DNA of 64,000 bases from Segetibacter koreensis DSM 18137 (GTDB taxonomy: Bacteria; Bacteroidota; Bacteroidia; Chitinophagales; Chitinophagaceae): contig NZ_KB893331.1 of NCBI RefSeq assembly GCF_000374045.1, positions 20,818 to 84,817 on the forward strand. Reading direction: 5' to 3'. Below the pieces are notes generated by a model. The model was not told the DNA's origin and did not search any database. It saw nothing but the letters and a program-made list of their open reading frames with translations. Position 1 is the first letter of the stretch. Each line of letters starts with the position of its first letter. A program made the translations under genes and the position numbers. Positions 8,252 to 16,974 of the stretch are shown here, piece after piece.

Positions 8252-11086
8252 ATGGCAAAGAAGTTGTTTTTATTAGACGCGATGGCCCTTATTTACCGGG
8301 CCTATTATGCGTTAATCCGTAATCCCAGGCTGACCAGTAAAGGTCGTAATACAAATGCACAATTTGGTTTTACCAACACTTTAGTTGATTTAATAAATAA
8401 AGAGAAACCTACACACCTGGCTGTTTGTTTCGATACTGAAGCCACTACAGAGCGTCACACAGACTTCACCGAATATAAAGCTAACAGGCAAGCAGCTCCT
8501 GAAGACTTAACAGGTTCTCTTGACGATATTAAAAGAATAATAAAAGCTTTTAACATACCAGTTGTAGAATTGGATGGTTATGAAGCAGATGATGTAATAG
8601 GCACGGTTGCCTGGCAGGCAGCAGATATGGGTTATGAAGTGTACATGGTTACGCCTGATAAAGATTATGGACAATTGCTGATACATGATCACGTGTATAT
8701 ATATAAGCCTCCCTACATGGGAAATAAAGAAGAAATACTGGACGCGAAAAAGATAACAGAGAAGTGGTGTATAGAACGAGTCGAACAGGTAGTAGATATG
8801 CTTGGATTGATGGGTGATGCCGTAGATAACATTCCCGGGATTGCTGGTGTGGGTGAAAAAACTGCCTGTAAACTTTTAAAAGAATACGACACACTCGAAA
8901 ACATACTTGAACATGCAGATGAAATAAAAGGCTCGCTTGGTGAAAAAATAAGAAATGGGAGAGATGCAGCCATTATGAGTAAAAAGCTTGCTAAGATTAT
9001 TACTGACGTACCTGTTCAGTTTCACGAAGAAGATTATAAACTGAAGGAATGGAACATTCCGGAGTTAAAAGACATATTTACTGAGCTTGAATTTAAAGCA
9101 TTGGGTAAAAGAATTCTTGGAAACGAATTCAGCGTATTTGAAAAAGTTGCAACACTGCCCTCAGGAGGACAAATGGATCTTTTTGTAACGGTCGAGGATG
9201 GAAAAGAAATAGACGTGGAGATAGCCTCCATCAGTGAACCGGAAGAGCTGGAAGGGCTTACAGCTGATAAAAATATTCAAAACACAGCTCACAATTATGT
9301 ACTTGTTGAAGGGGTAGAAAAGATAAAAGAACTGGTTAATGAGCTTTTAGCTATCGAAGAAATAAGTCTTAATACCGAGACTACAGGTGCTTACGCCCAT
9401 GATGTTGAACTTTTAGGAATTACTTTTTCTTTTAAGCAAGGTGAAGGTTATTATGTGCCGGTTCCAAAGAAGTTAGAAGAAGTTAAGGAATTCCTGGAGC
9501 ACTTTAGACCTTTATTTGAAAGCCCAGCTAAAAGATGGGTGGGGTACAACATTAAATATGAGCTGACAATATTAAAGTGGTATGGAATTGAGGTTTCCGG
9601 GCAAATATTTGACACCATGCTTGCTCATTATCTGATTGAGCCGGAAGGACGAAGGAATATGGATTTTCTGAGTGCGCAATTTCTCGGTTATGAGCCTATC
9701 CTTGTTGATGACCTCTTGGGCAAAAAAGGAAAAAACCAGCTTTCAATGCGGGATTTGGAGTTGGAGAAAATAAAGGAATATTCAGTAGAAGATGCCGATA
9801 TAACACTTCAGTTAAAAAACTCTTTTGCATCACTAATAACAAGACGAAAAGTTGATAAAGTCTTTAACGAAGTAGAAATTCCATTAGTGAAAGTACTCTT
9901 GGATATGGAATATGAAGGCGTGCGTATAGACAAAGATTTCTTAAGTCAATATTCTAAAGAACTTGAAAAAGAAGCTGCATGTTGCGAAGAGAACGTATAC
10001 GCGGTGGCAGAAGTTAGGTTTAACCTTGCATCGCCAAAGCAATTAGGCGAAGTATTATTTGAAAAACTAAAGCTCGATCCGAAAGCGAAAAAGACGAAAA
10101 GCGGTCAATATGCAACAGGTGAAGATGTGCTGATGAAACTTGCATCTCAACATAAAATTGTAGATGATATTTTGGGTTTTCGTGAGCTAACAAAATTAAA
10201 AAGCACTTATATTGACGCATTGCCTGAAATGATCAATCGTAAAACAGGACGAATTCACACCTCTTACAACCAGGCAGTTGCGGTAACCGGAAGGTTAAGC
10301 AGCAATAACCCAAACCTTCAAAATATACCGGTACGTACCGAACGTGGAAGGGAAATAAGAAAAGCATTTGTGCCAAGAGATGAAAATCATGTAATAGTAA
10401 GTGCAGATTATTCACAGATCGAATTGCGCATTGTTGCAGCTATAAGTGGTGACCCAAACATGTGCGATGCATTTAAACAAAGCAAAGATATTCATACCGC
10501 TACTGCCGCAAAAGTGTATAACATAGATGAAGCCGACGTAACCAAGGAAATGCGTTACAAAGCAAAAAGCGTAAACTTTGGAATTATTTATGGACAAGGA
10601 GCGTTTGGCCTTTCTGAAAACCTCAAAATTAGTCGGGCGGAAGCAAAGGAAATTATTGAAAACTATAAAAAGCAGTTTCCCAACATACAGCAGTACATGG
10701 ACAATCAAATAAAATTTGCCAAGAAGCATGGATATGTTGAAACACTGCTGGGCCGAAAAAGATGGCTAAAAGATATTCATAGTGCAAACTTCACGGTACG
10801 TGGGTATGCTGAGCGAAATGCCATAAATATGCCCATACAAGGAACCGCAGCAGATATGATTAAACTTGCTATGATAAAAATTTATAAAGAATTTAAGCAG
10901 CGCAACCTTAAATCGAAAATGATTTTGCAAGTGCACGATGAATTGGTTTTTGATGCATATAAAGACGAGGTAGAGTTAATCAAACCTATCATTATTAGTT
11001 GTATGGAATCTGCGTTGACTTTACCTAATGAGGTACCCGCCAGTGCTGATTTAGGAGTGGGCGACAATTGGCTGGAAGCGCATTAA
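8252..11086 (+). CDS. polA: DNA polymerase I (proofreading residues altered)
   Basis: Gap filling and Okazaki fragment processing. At 944 residues it has the three standard parts: a 5'-3' exonuclease (from LLDAMALIYRAYYAL, with YEADDVIGT), a 3'-5' exonuclease-like domain from about residue 330, and a family A polymerase domain with SADYSQIELR, the O-helix segment RYKAKSVNFGIIYG and QVHDELVF. In the middle domain the exo I motif reads Asn374-Thr-Glu376 where active enzymes have Asp-x-Glu, and the exo II Asp is Glu437 (NIKYE). The exo III Asp514 is kept. Polymerase and 5' nuclease should be active; proofreading is doubtful. The start is the ATG at 8252, twelve bases after a TACCTTAG element. 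Confidence 0.96.
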   Translation: MAKKLFLLDAMALIYRAYYALIRNPRLTSKGRNTNAQFGFTNTLVDLINKEKPTHLAVCFDTEATTERHTDFTEYKANRQAAPEDLTGSLDDIKRIIKAFNIPVVELDGYEADDVIGTVAWQAADMGYEVYMVTPDKDYGQLLIHDHVYIYKPPYMGNKEEILDAKKITEKWCIERVEQVVDMLGLMGDAVDNIPGIAGVGEKTACKLLKEYDTLENILEHADEIKGSLGEKIRNGRDAAIMSKKLAKIITDVPVQFHEEDYKLKEWNIPELKDIFTELEFKALGKRILGNEFSVFEKVATLPSGGQMDLFVTVEDGKEIDVEIASISEPEELEGLTADKNIQNTAHNYVLVEGVEKIKELVNELLAIEEISLNTETTGAYAHDVELLGITFSFKQGEGYYVPVPKKLEEVKEFLEHFRPLFESPAKRWVGYNIKYELTILKWYGIEVSGQIFDTMLAHYLIEPEGRRNMDFLSAQFLGYEPILVDDLLGKKGKNQLSMRDLELEKIKEYSVEDADITLQLKNSFASLITRRKVDKVFNEVEIPLVKVLLDMEYEGVRIDKDFLSQYSKELEKEAACCEENVYAVAEVRFNLASPKQLGEVLFEKLKLDPKAKKTKSGQYATGEDVLMKLASQHKIVDDILGFRELTKLKSTYIDALPEMINRKTGRIHTSYNQAVAVTGRLSSNNPNLQNIPVRTERGREIRKAFVPRDENHVIVSADYSQIELRIVAAISGDPNMCDAFKQSKDIHTATAAKVYNIDEADVTKEMRYKAKSVNFGIIYGQGAFGLSENLKISRAEAKEIIENYKKQFPNIQQYMDNQIKFAKKHGYVETLLGRKRWLKDIHSANFTVRGYAERNAINMPIQGTAADMIKLAMIKIYKEFKQRNLKSKMILQVHDELVFDAYKDEVELIKPIIISCMESALTLPNEVPASADLGVGDNWLEAH

Positions 11087-11204
11087 GCCGCCGACGCATA
11101 AAGGAACAAAACTGTTGAATAAAAATTTTCGCGGAAGACTAACGGACCTTAATAAACTTATCTTTTAAAATCTTTTAATTGAGCCCCTTCAGGGGTTTTG
11201 GGGT

Positions 11205-11879
11205 ATGCTTTCTAAAAAAATACTTGATTTTCTTTTTAATCTTCAATTTCCTTTTGATTTACCACCAGCAGTTGAAGTGATGCACCCCTTCGTAGATCCG
11301 GAAACAGCCAGGATTGTCAGGATCTTCTATGATAAATATTATAGTGATAGCAATTCGAGGTATTGTATAATTGGCATTAACCCTGGTAGGTTTGGCGGAG
11401 GTGTGACCGGAATTCCCTTTACTGACCCCATCAGGTTAGAAAAAGAGTGCGGCATCAACAACAATTGGCAACGCAAACAGGAGTTGTCTTCTGTGTTTGT
11501 TTATGATATGATTACTGCCTTTGGTTGCGTCGAAGCTTTTTATAATAAGTTTTATTTTACTGCTGTTAGCCCTCTTGGGTTTACCAGGGCAGGCAAAAAT
11601 CTAAATTATTATGATGATAAGGTTTTAATTGACAAAATAATTCCTTTTGCTGTTGAATGTTTCAGGTTGCAAATATCCTGGGGGTTAGAAACCTCCGTCG
11701 CCTTTTGCCTGGGGGAGGGAACGAACTACAAATTTTTATCAAGGCTCAACATGACTTATAAATTATTCGACAAAATAATTCCGTTATCTCATCCCAGGTT
11801 TATTATGCAATACAAACTAAAAACAAAGGATAATTATATCAATAAATATCTGCAGGAGTTCTTGCCACTTAGTAAATAA
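11205..11879 (+). CDS. SMUG2-type uracil-DNA glycosylase family protein
   Basis: A 224-residue protein of the uracil-DNA glycosylase superfamily. Motif 1 reads GINPGRFGGGVTG at residues 57-69 and motif 2 reads SHPRFIMQY near residue 196, an arrangement that recalls the SMUG2 subfamily described in Bacteroidota such as Pedobacter. The expected role is removal of uracil or oxidised pyrimidines from DNA as the first step of base excision repair. It follows polA, the repair polymerase, after 118 bases on the same strand. The ATG at 11205 directly follows a G-rich stretch; the next in-frame ATG (11279) would cut off part of the N-terminus but not the motifs. Activity is inferred. Confidence 0.8.
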   Translation: MLSKKILDFLFNLQFPFDLPPAVEVMHPFVDPETARIVRIFYDKYYSDSNSRYCIIGINPGRFGGGVTGIPFTDPIRLEKECGINNNWQRKQELSSVFVYDMITAFGCVEAFYNKFYFTAVSPLGFTRAGKNLNYYDDKVLIDKIIPFAVECFRLQISWGLETSVAFCLGEGTNYKFLSRLNMTYKLFDKIIPLSHPRFIMQYKLKTKDNYINKYLQEFLPLSK

Positions 11880-11960
11880 AAAAGCTTAAAATAAAATTTA
11901 AACAGTTATTGCAATAAGAGTAATTCATTAAATCCTTGTCATAGTTCAAATTCATGGTTC

Positions 11961-11968
11961 TACCTTTG
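11961..11968 (+). promoter_or_regulatory. -7 promoter element abutting the DsbA-like start codon
   Basis: TACCTTTG fits TAnnTTTG exactly and ends five bases before the ATG at 11974, so the predicted transcript would have almost no leader. A CTTG upstream (11935-11938) is spaced 22 bases away, slightly longer than the usual 19. Confidence 0.5.
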
Positions 11969-11973
11969 CGATC

Positions 11974-12627
11974 ATGAAACCTGTACTCATTTATTGTTAT
12001 GATGCTTATTGTGGTTGGTGTTACGGATTTAGTCCTGTTATAAAAAGAATCGCAGATGAATATAAAGACATGCTGGAAACAGATGTTTTATCAGGAGGAA
12101 TGATACTTCCCGAAAAGCCTGCTCATATAAGTACAATTGCTCCTTATATACAAAAAGCATATAAAACAGTAGAAGAACTTACAGGGATAAAATTTGGAGA
12201 GGATTTTTTATGGCACATTTTCAATTATGAAGACAGCGACTGGTATCCTAACTCCGAAAAGCCGGCAATAGCCATGTGTATTTTTAAAGAATTTTATCCT
12301 GAACGATCAGTTGAGTTTGCATCAGATTTGCAACATGCATTAAATTATGAAGGGAGAGATTTAACTGACGATGAAGCGTACCGGCACTTGCTTGAAAAAT
12401 ATAGCATCCACCCGGAAGTCTTTTACGAAAGATTGAATAGTGAAGAGTATAAAGAGAAAGCTTATTATGAGTTTTCGCTGGTTAAGCAGTTGCAGGTTAC
12501 CGGGTTTCCTTGTGTTTTTATTCAAACCGACGAATTAAAATTTCATATGGTAGCACGAGGGTTTACTGATTATGAAACGCTGAAACAAAGAATAGATAAT
12601 GTTTTAAGCTCAGTAAAGATTGCATAA
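11974..12627 (+). CDS. DsbA-family thioredoxin-fold protein (FrnE-like)
   Basis: A 217-residue protein with the redox motif Cys-Gly-Trp-Cys at residues 13-16 right after the first strand and a cis-Pro segment (TGFPCVF) near the C-terminus. It has no signal peptide, so it is probably cytoplasmic, unlike periplasmic DsbA. The helical insertion and CGWCYGF start are typical of FrnE-like members, which act as thiol-disulfide oxidoreductases or isomerases. It is 11 bases upstream of a truncated hemoglobin gene, suggesting a shared transcript with a role in redox or nitric oxide stress; that link is inferred from position. Confidence 0.85.
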   Translation: MKPVLIYCYDAYCGWCYGFSPVIKRIADEYKDMLETDVLSGGMILPEKPAHISTIAPYIQKAYKTVEELTGIKFGEDFLWHIFNYEDSDWYPNSEKPAIAMCIFKEFYPERSVEFASDLQHALNYEGRDLTDDEAYRHLLEKYSIHPEVFYERLNSEEYKEKAYYEFSLVKQLQVTGFPCVFIQTDELKFHMVARGFTDYETLKQRIDNVLSSVKIA

Positions 12628-12638
12628 ATACACAAGTT

Positions 12639-13034
12639 ATGAAGCGGGACATAGAATCGAGAGAAGACCTTTTTAAATTGTTTGGCAAGTTTTATAACGA
12701 ACTGCTAAAGGATGAAAGTATCTCTTACATATTTACAGATGTAGCTAAAGTGGATATGCAGCAGCACCTGCCCGTTATTGTTGATTTTTGGGATATGGTT
12801 TTGTTTGATGCACACACTTACAAGAAGAATGCTATACAACCGCATTTGGATTTGAACCAGAAATCAAAGTTTGAAAAACATCATTTTGATACCTGGTTAC
12901 ACCATTTTAATAAAACAGTTGATGAATTGTTTGAAGGAAATGTTGCTTTTATAGCAAAGCAGAAAGCAAAAAGCATTGCTACAATTATGCAAATAAAAAT
13001 CGCCCAGCTTAATAAAAATCAACCCGGTTTGTAA
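12639..13034 (+). CDS. group III truncated hemoglobin
   Basis: A 131-residue globin-fold protein of the group III truncated hemoglobin type. The pattern FGKFYNELLKDESISYIF at the N-terminus, HLPVIVDFWDMVLF in the middle and the His-rich FDTWLHHF around the proximal heme ligand are the recognisable features. Proteins of this group bind heme and have been linked to nitric oxide and peroxide chemistry. It lies 11 bases behind the FrnE-like gene and has no separate promoter that I can see, so the two are probably one operon. Confidence 0.88.
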   Translation: MKRDIESREDLFKLFGKFYNELLKDESISYIFTDVAKVDMQQHLPVIVDFWDMVLFDAHTYKKNAIQPHLDLNQKSKFEKHHFDTWLHHFNKTVDELFEGNVAFIAKQKAKSIATIMQIKIAQLNKNQPGL

Positions 13035-13264
13035 ATTACCCTTCAATTTAATCACACTCTGTGACTATAAAGATTGACTTCACCTTAGCTAATCATATTT
13101 TTTACAAAACCTTAGAGGCTGAAAAAAGAATGGGTACAGATTTAACAATAGCTCTAAAACTCGTTAATAAAAAAACTCCTCATCAAAATCTTAAAAATTA
13201 TTATTTGAAACGAGGTTAAAGCAAATACTTTTATCTTGCACATCCTAAAAATAATAGACTGATT

Positions 13265-13744
13265 ATGGAATATGGAAAAATAATTTCTGTTACAGGACTG
13301 GGTGGATTGTTTGAATTGGTAGGCAGTAAGAAAGATGGCGCTATTGTACGGTCTCTTGAAGACAAAAGCACACGTTTTGTAGCAAGCCGTGTGCATAATT
13401 TTTCACACCTTGAAAGCATTGAAGTATATACTGTTCGTGATAATGTAAATCTCGTTGAGGTGTTTGCTGCAATGAAAAACAGTGGAGAAACGTTGCCTTC
13501 CGATAAGGATAACGGAGCGGTTAAAGCTTATTTTCAAAAAGTTTATCCTGATATGGATTTTGAAAGAGTGTATACCAGTGATATGAAGAAGATGGTAAAG
13601 TGGTTTTCGATTTTGCAGGCTAATAATGTTGAATTCAAATTAAGCGAGGCGGCAGAAGAGGAAAATGAAGAAGCCGAACAAGGTGTCGAAGTAACATCGC
13701 CTGATGATGCTGAGGATGCAGGAACAGAAAGAGCAGAACAGTAA
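13265..13744 (+). CDS. DUF5606-family protein
   Basis: A 159-residue soluble protein. The N-terminus (MEYGKIISVTGLGGLFELVG) followed by a second short beta-rich region (HNFSHLESIEVYT) fits the DUF5606 family of Bacteroidota. From about residue 127 the tail is very acidic and rich in Glu and Asp, probably disordered. Function is unknown. It lies 91 bases before the M3 peptidase gene on the same strand. The start is the ATG at 13265; a TATCTTGC element about 35 bases upstream may be its promoter. Confidence 0.75.
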   Translation: MEYGKIISVTGLGGLFELVGSKKDGAIVRSLEDKSTRFVASRVHNFSHLESIEVYTVRDNVNLVEVFAAMKNSGETLPSDKDNGAVKAYFQKVYPDMDFERVYTSDMKKMVKWFSILQANNVEFKLSEAAEEENEEAEQGVEVTSPDDAEDAGTERAEQ

Positions 13745-13835
13745 TAAATAATATTGTAAGCTATGAGCGACAGGCATAGTAATGCTACTATCACTTACAG
13801 CTTGTAGTTTTACGTATTTAAAACATACTACCACC

Positions 13836-15557
13836 ATGACATTGACTGCAGATATTAAGAAACTCGAAAGACATTATGTTCCTGCGGATTTTGCGGTAAC
13901 GGATTGGAATACTTTGGAGCCTTATTTTAAAGAGTTGCTGGAAAGGCCCATTAATTCAAGAGAAGACCTTGAGAAATGGTTGAAAGATATGAGTGAAGTT
14001 GAAGCGGTAGTGAGCGAAGATGCATGCTGGAGACAAATCCGCATGACTTGCGATACAACTGATAAAAGCCTGGAAGAGTCTTTCAATTTCTTTTTCATGG
14101 AAATTCAGCCTAAGATTCAGCCGTATGCTGACCTGCTGAACCGTAAGCTGATTGACAGTCCTTTTACCAAAGAACTCGACCAGCAACAATATTTTACCTA
14201 CTTGCGAAATGTAAAAAAAAGCATTGATTTATTCAGGGAGGCAAATATTCCGTTGCAGGCAGAGCTAAGCGTTATGCAACAGCAATATGGACAGATTGCC
14301 GGCCGGATGACAATAGAAGTAAAGGGGCAGGAGTACACATTGCAACAGGCAGCCAAGTTTCTAGAGGACCACGACCGCAGCCTGCGAGAAGAGGTGTACA
14401 GGAAAATGAATGAGAGAAGAATGCAGGATAAAGATGCTTTGAATGATTTATATACACAATTGGTTCACAAGCGTCATCAGGTTGCTTTAAATGCCGGTTT
14501 TGAAAACTACCGGGATTATAAGTTTGCCGAAATGGGGCGGTTTGACTACACCAAAGAAGACTGCTTTAAATTTCATGAGGCAGTAAAGTTGCACGTGTTG
14601 CCGTTGGTGCAGAAAATAAATGAGCGGAAAAAGCAAAAACTGGGTGTAGATACATTACGCCCATGGGATACAGAAGCAGAGCCTGAAGGAGTGCAACCTC
14701 TTCATCCGTTCAATACAAGCGAAGAACTTACGGAAAAGACCATCAAATGTTTTGAAGAGCTAAATCCGTTTTTTGCAAATTGTTTGCGAAAAATGAAAGA
14801 GCTTGGACACCTTGACCTTGAAAGCCGGAAAGGAAAAGCTCCGGGGGGGTATAATTGTCCGTTAGCAGAAAGTGGTGCGCCATTTATTTTTATGAATGCT
14901 GCAGGCCAAATGCACGACGTAACTACAATGGTACATGAAGGTGGACATGCTATTCATTCTTTCCTTTCACATCCGTTACCGTTAAGTGGTTTTAAAGAAT
15001 ACCCCATGGAAATAGCGGAAGTAGCAAGTATGGCGATGGAACTTTTTAGCATGGATTACTGGAAAGTGTTTTTTAATAACGATGAGGACCTCGTGCGTGC
15101 GAAAGAACACCAGTTGGAAAGAACTATTTCTATTTTCCCATGGATTGCAACTATTGATAAATTTCAACATTGGGTGTATGAAAACCCAAATCATACTGTA
15201 GAAGAAAGAACTGGAAAATGGATGGAAATTCTGGAAGAGTTTTCTACAAAGACAGTTGATTTTAGTGGCCTGGAAGAATACCGCAAGATTGGATGGCAAA
15301 GGCAATTACACCTTTTTGAAGTGCCTTTTTATTATATTGAATATGGAATAGCTCAACTAGGTGCCATTGGATTATGGAAACAATTTAAACGCAGCAAAGA
15401 ACAGGCTCTGTTGAATTATATTAATGCATTAAGTCTCGGAGGCACAAAAACTTTACCCGGTCTGTATGAAACCGCAGGTTTAGAGTTTAATTTGTCGCCG
15501 GATTATATAAAGGCTCTGATGGATTTTGTGAATGAGGAATATCAGAAAATCATCTGA
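13836..15557 (+). CDS. M3-family oligoendopeptidase (PepF-like)
   Basis: A cytoplasmic zinc metallopeptidase that cleaves short peptides. The frame is open from 13782, but the ATG at 13836 (MTLTADIKKLERHYVP) starts the conserved sequence; the residues before it look like read-through. The zinc site is His367-Glu-Gly-Gly-His371 within TTMVHEGGHAIHSF, followed by the EVASMAMELF helix that supplies the third ligand. The 573 residues match the PepF group. The transcript ends at the 36-bp palindrome at 15612-15647. Confidence 0.93.
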   Translation: MTLTADIKKLERHYVPADFAVTDWNTLEPYFKELLERPINSREDLEKWLKDMSEVEAVVSEDACWRQIRMTCDTTDKSLEESFNFFFMEIQPKIQPYADLLNRKLIDSPFTKELDQQQYFTYLRNVKKSIDLFREANIPLQAELSVMQQQYGQIAGRMTIEVKGQEYTLQQAAKFLEDHDRSLREEVYRKMNERRMQDKDALNDLYTQLVHKRHQVALNAGFENYRDYKFAEMGRFDYTKEDCFKFHEAVKLHVLPLVQKINERKKQKLGVDTLRPWDTEAEPEGVQPLHPFNTSEELTEKTIKCFEELNPFFANCLRKMKELGHLDLESRKGKAPGGYNCPLAESGAPFIFMNAAGQMHDVTTMVHEGGHAIHSFLSHPLPLSGFKEYPMEIAEVASMAMELFSMDYWKVFFNNDEDLVRAKEHQLERTISIFPWIATIDKFQHWVYENPNHTVEERTGKWMEILEEFSTKTVDFSGLEEYRKIGWQRQLHLFEVPFYYIEYGIAQLGAIGLWKQFKRSKEQALLNYINALSLGGTKTLPGLYETAGLEFNLSPDYIKALMDFVNEEYQKII

Positions 15558-15611
15558 AGCAGGATGTATGGCTAAATGATGAATTGGAATAAATGCGCAA
15601 AAGATATTCAA

Positions 15612-15647
15612 GTAAAAAATGTCGGGCCCGGGCCCGACATTTTTTAC
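15612..15647. terminator. 36-bp perfect palindrome, bidirectional terminator
   Basis: Two 18-base arms (GTAAAAAATGTCGGGCCC and its reverse complement) meet with no spacer. The GC-rich core flanked by six A on one side and six T on the other gives an intrinsic terminator for both strands. It sits between the converging M3 peptidase and Fur-family genes. Confidence 0.93.
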
Positions 15648-15681
15648 ATACCTTAAAAGCCTTTAAGTGGTATGAAAAAAA

Positions 15682-16137
15682 CTAACAATTCTTACATCTT
15701 CCAGTAACTACTACATCAATTAAAGATGGCTTAAAACCTTGGGGAAGATTAACTTCGGGAGTTACGACGGAGTCGAGGCAATAAGTTACATTACAGATAT
15801 CACAAACGAAATGCACATGATTGTCATGATGATGGCCCTTCGAGCATTCATCTTTACACAACGCATATCGTACAGAATTATCAGGAGTGGGTATTGTATG
15901 AATAATTCCTTTTTCGACAAAAGTCTGAAGTGTACGATATATGGTGACGCGATCAAATTTTTCGCCAGTTTTTTTCTCAATATCATTATGTGCTAATGCA
16001 CCATTATGCTCCTTGAAAAGCTCGAGAATTTTTTTTCGGCTATCTGTTACACTTAGCTGGTTTCGTTTTAATATATGATCAATGGATAGCATGTCCATAC
16101 TTGTAAAATTACAAAATTTATTGTGGAGCGTTGCCAT
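15682..16137 (-). CDS. Fur-family metal-responsive repressor (possibly Zur)
   Basis: A 151-residue Fur-family regulator. The winged helix includes FDRVTIYRTLQTFVEKGII. A His-rich sensor segment (GHHHDNHVHF) follows, then two CxxC pairs (CDIC and the terminal CKNC) that would hold structural zinc. Which metal it senses cannot be decided; Zur is favoured by the neighbours, a MerC-like protein and an SCO protein. The ATG at 16137 overlaps the end of the SCO gene by 20 bases; an ATG at 16098 gives a more usual length and may be the true start. It is probably co-transcribed with SCO. The palindrome at 16937-16955 is a candidate operator. Confidence 0.88.
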   Translation of the reverse strand: MATLHNKFCNFTSMDMLSIDHILKRNQLSVTDSRKKILELFKEHNGALAHNDIEKKTGEKFDRVTIYRTLQTFVEKGIIHTIPTPDNSVRYALCKDECSKGHHHDNHVHFVCDICNVTYCLDSVVTPEVNLPQGFKPSLIDVVVTGRCKNC

Positions 16138-16777
16138 ATACCCCGTTTACAAATCCTTTTGGTCCCACCTTTTCCTGTAGCAGATTTCTTATATCGGTGC
16201 TTAGTTTTTTCATTTCATCCTGTTTAAGTGCATCGTACACACCGCCTCTTACATTTCCGCTTTTATCTACCAATGCTATAAATTGGGTGTGTATAAACTG
16301 GTCATCTAATTTTTCTACACTGTTTGCCGGGTCATCTAATAAATAGCTTGTCCTGGCTGCCGTGTACAAACTGTCTTTCCTTCCGGTTACCAATACCCAT
16401 TTTTTAGTGTCTATTTTCATGCTATCCGCATAAAATCGCAGTCTCGCAATAGAATCCTTTTCTGGCTGAACAGTATGAGCAAGAATTAAAAAATCAGGCT
16501 CATCTTTATACTGTTCATAAATTTTTTTAATGCTTTTGTTCATTTTAGGGCAAATTCCTTTACAGGTCGTAAAGAAATACTCTACAACTGTCACTTTTCC
16601 GTTTAGATCGTCCTCTGTAACGGTTTTTCCATCCTGGTTTACAAAAGAAAATGGTTTTACATAGCTCACTGTCGGCAGTTTTGCCTTCCAGTTATCTGTA
16701 CCTGCAAAAACAAAATAAAAGAAAAGACCTGTAAGCACAACGAAGAAAGCCAGATACCCAATTCCCTTTTTGCTCAT
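16118..16777 (-). CDS. SCO1/SenC-family protein
   Basis: A membrane-anchored thioredoxin-fold protein that handles copper for cytochrome oxidase CuA assembly or acts in thiol redox. The frame is open from 16891, but the ATG at 16777 (MSKKGIGYLAFFVV) after an AGAAG site gives a clean N-terminal anchor; the 219 residues then fit the family. The metal-binding CxxxC is in TTCKGICPKMNKS and the conserved His lies in HTQFIALVD. Start to start it is 197 bases from the divergent MerC-like gene, and it overlaps the Fur-family gene downstream. Confidence 0.9.
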   Translation of the reverse strand: MSKKGIGYLAFFVVLTGLFFYFVFAGTDNWKAKLPTVSYVKPFSFVNQDGKTVTEDDLNGKVTVVEYFFTTCKGICPKMNKSIKKIYEQYKDEPDFLILAHTVQPEKDSIARLRFYADSMKIDTKKWVLVTGRKDSLYTAARTSYLLDDPANSVEKLDDQFIHTQFIALVDKSGNVRGGVYDALKQDEMKKLSTDIRNLLQEKVGPKGFVNGVYGNAPQ

Positions 16778-16936
16778 ATATACTTCTTGAACCGCAAAGT
16801 TACTAATGCCACTGTTAATGCTTTTGTATTTAAAAGAACACATGCGGTTGTAATGCATATCACTTTTATCAGTAAAGAAATATATTCCCAAATAGCAAGA
16901 AGACCTGCTTATTGCATTAACGCAACAATTTAATTA

Positions 16937-16967
16937 TTTGCAACTTTGTTGCAAACCTATACCTTTG
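16937..16967 (+). promoter_or_regulatory. promoter with overlapping perfect palindrome (operator candidate)
   Basis: TTTG at 16937-16940 and TACCTTTG at 16960-16967 are exactly 19 bases apart, a perfect match to the Bacteroidota promoter pattern. The palindrome TTTGCAACTTTGTTGCAAA (16937-16955) has 8-base arms with a TTT centre; its left end is the TTTG box itself and its right arm is in the spacer. A bound repressor would block the promoter. The adjacent Fur-family protein is the obvious candidate; that is inference. Confidence 0.75.
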
Positions 16968-16974
16968 CCATCCT

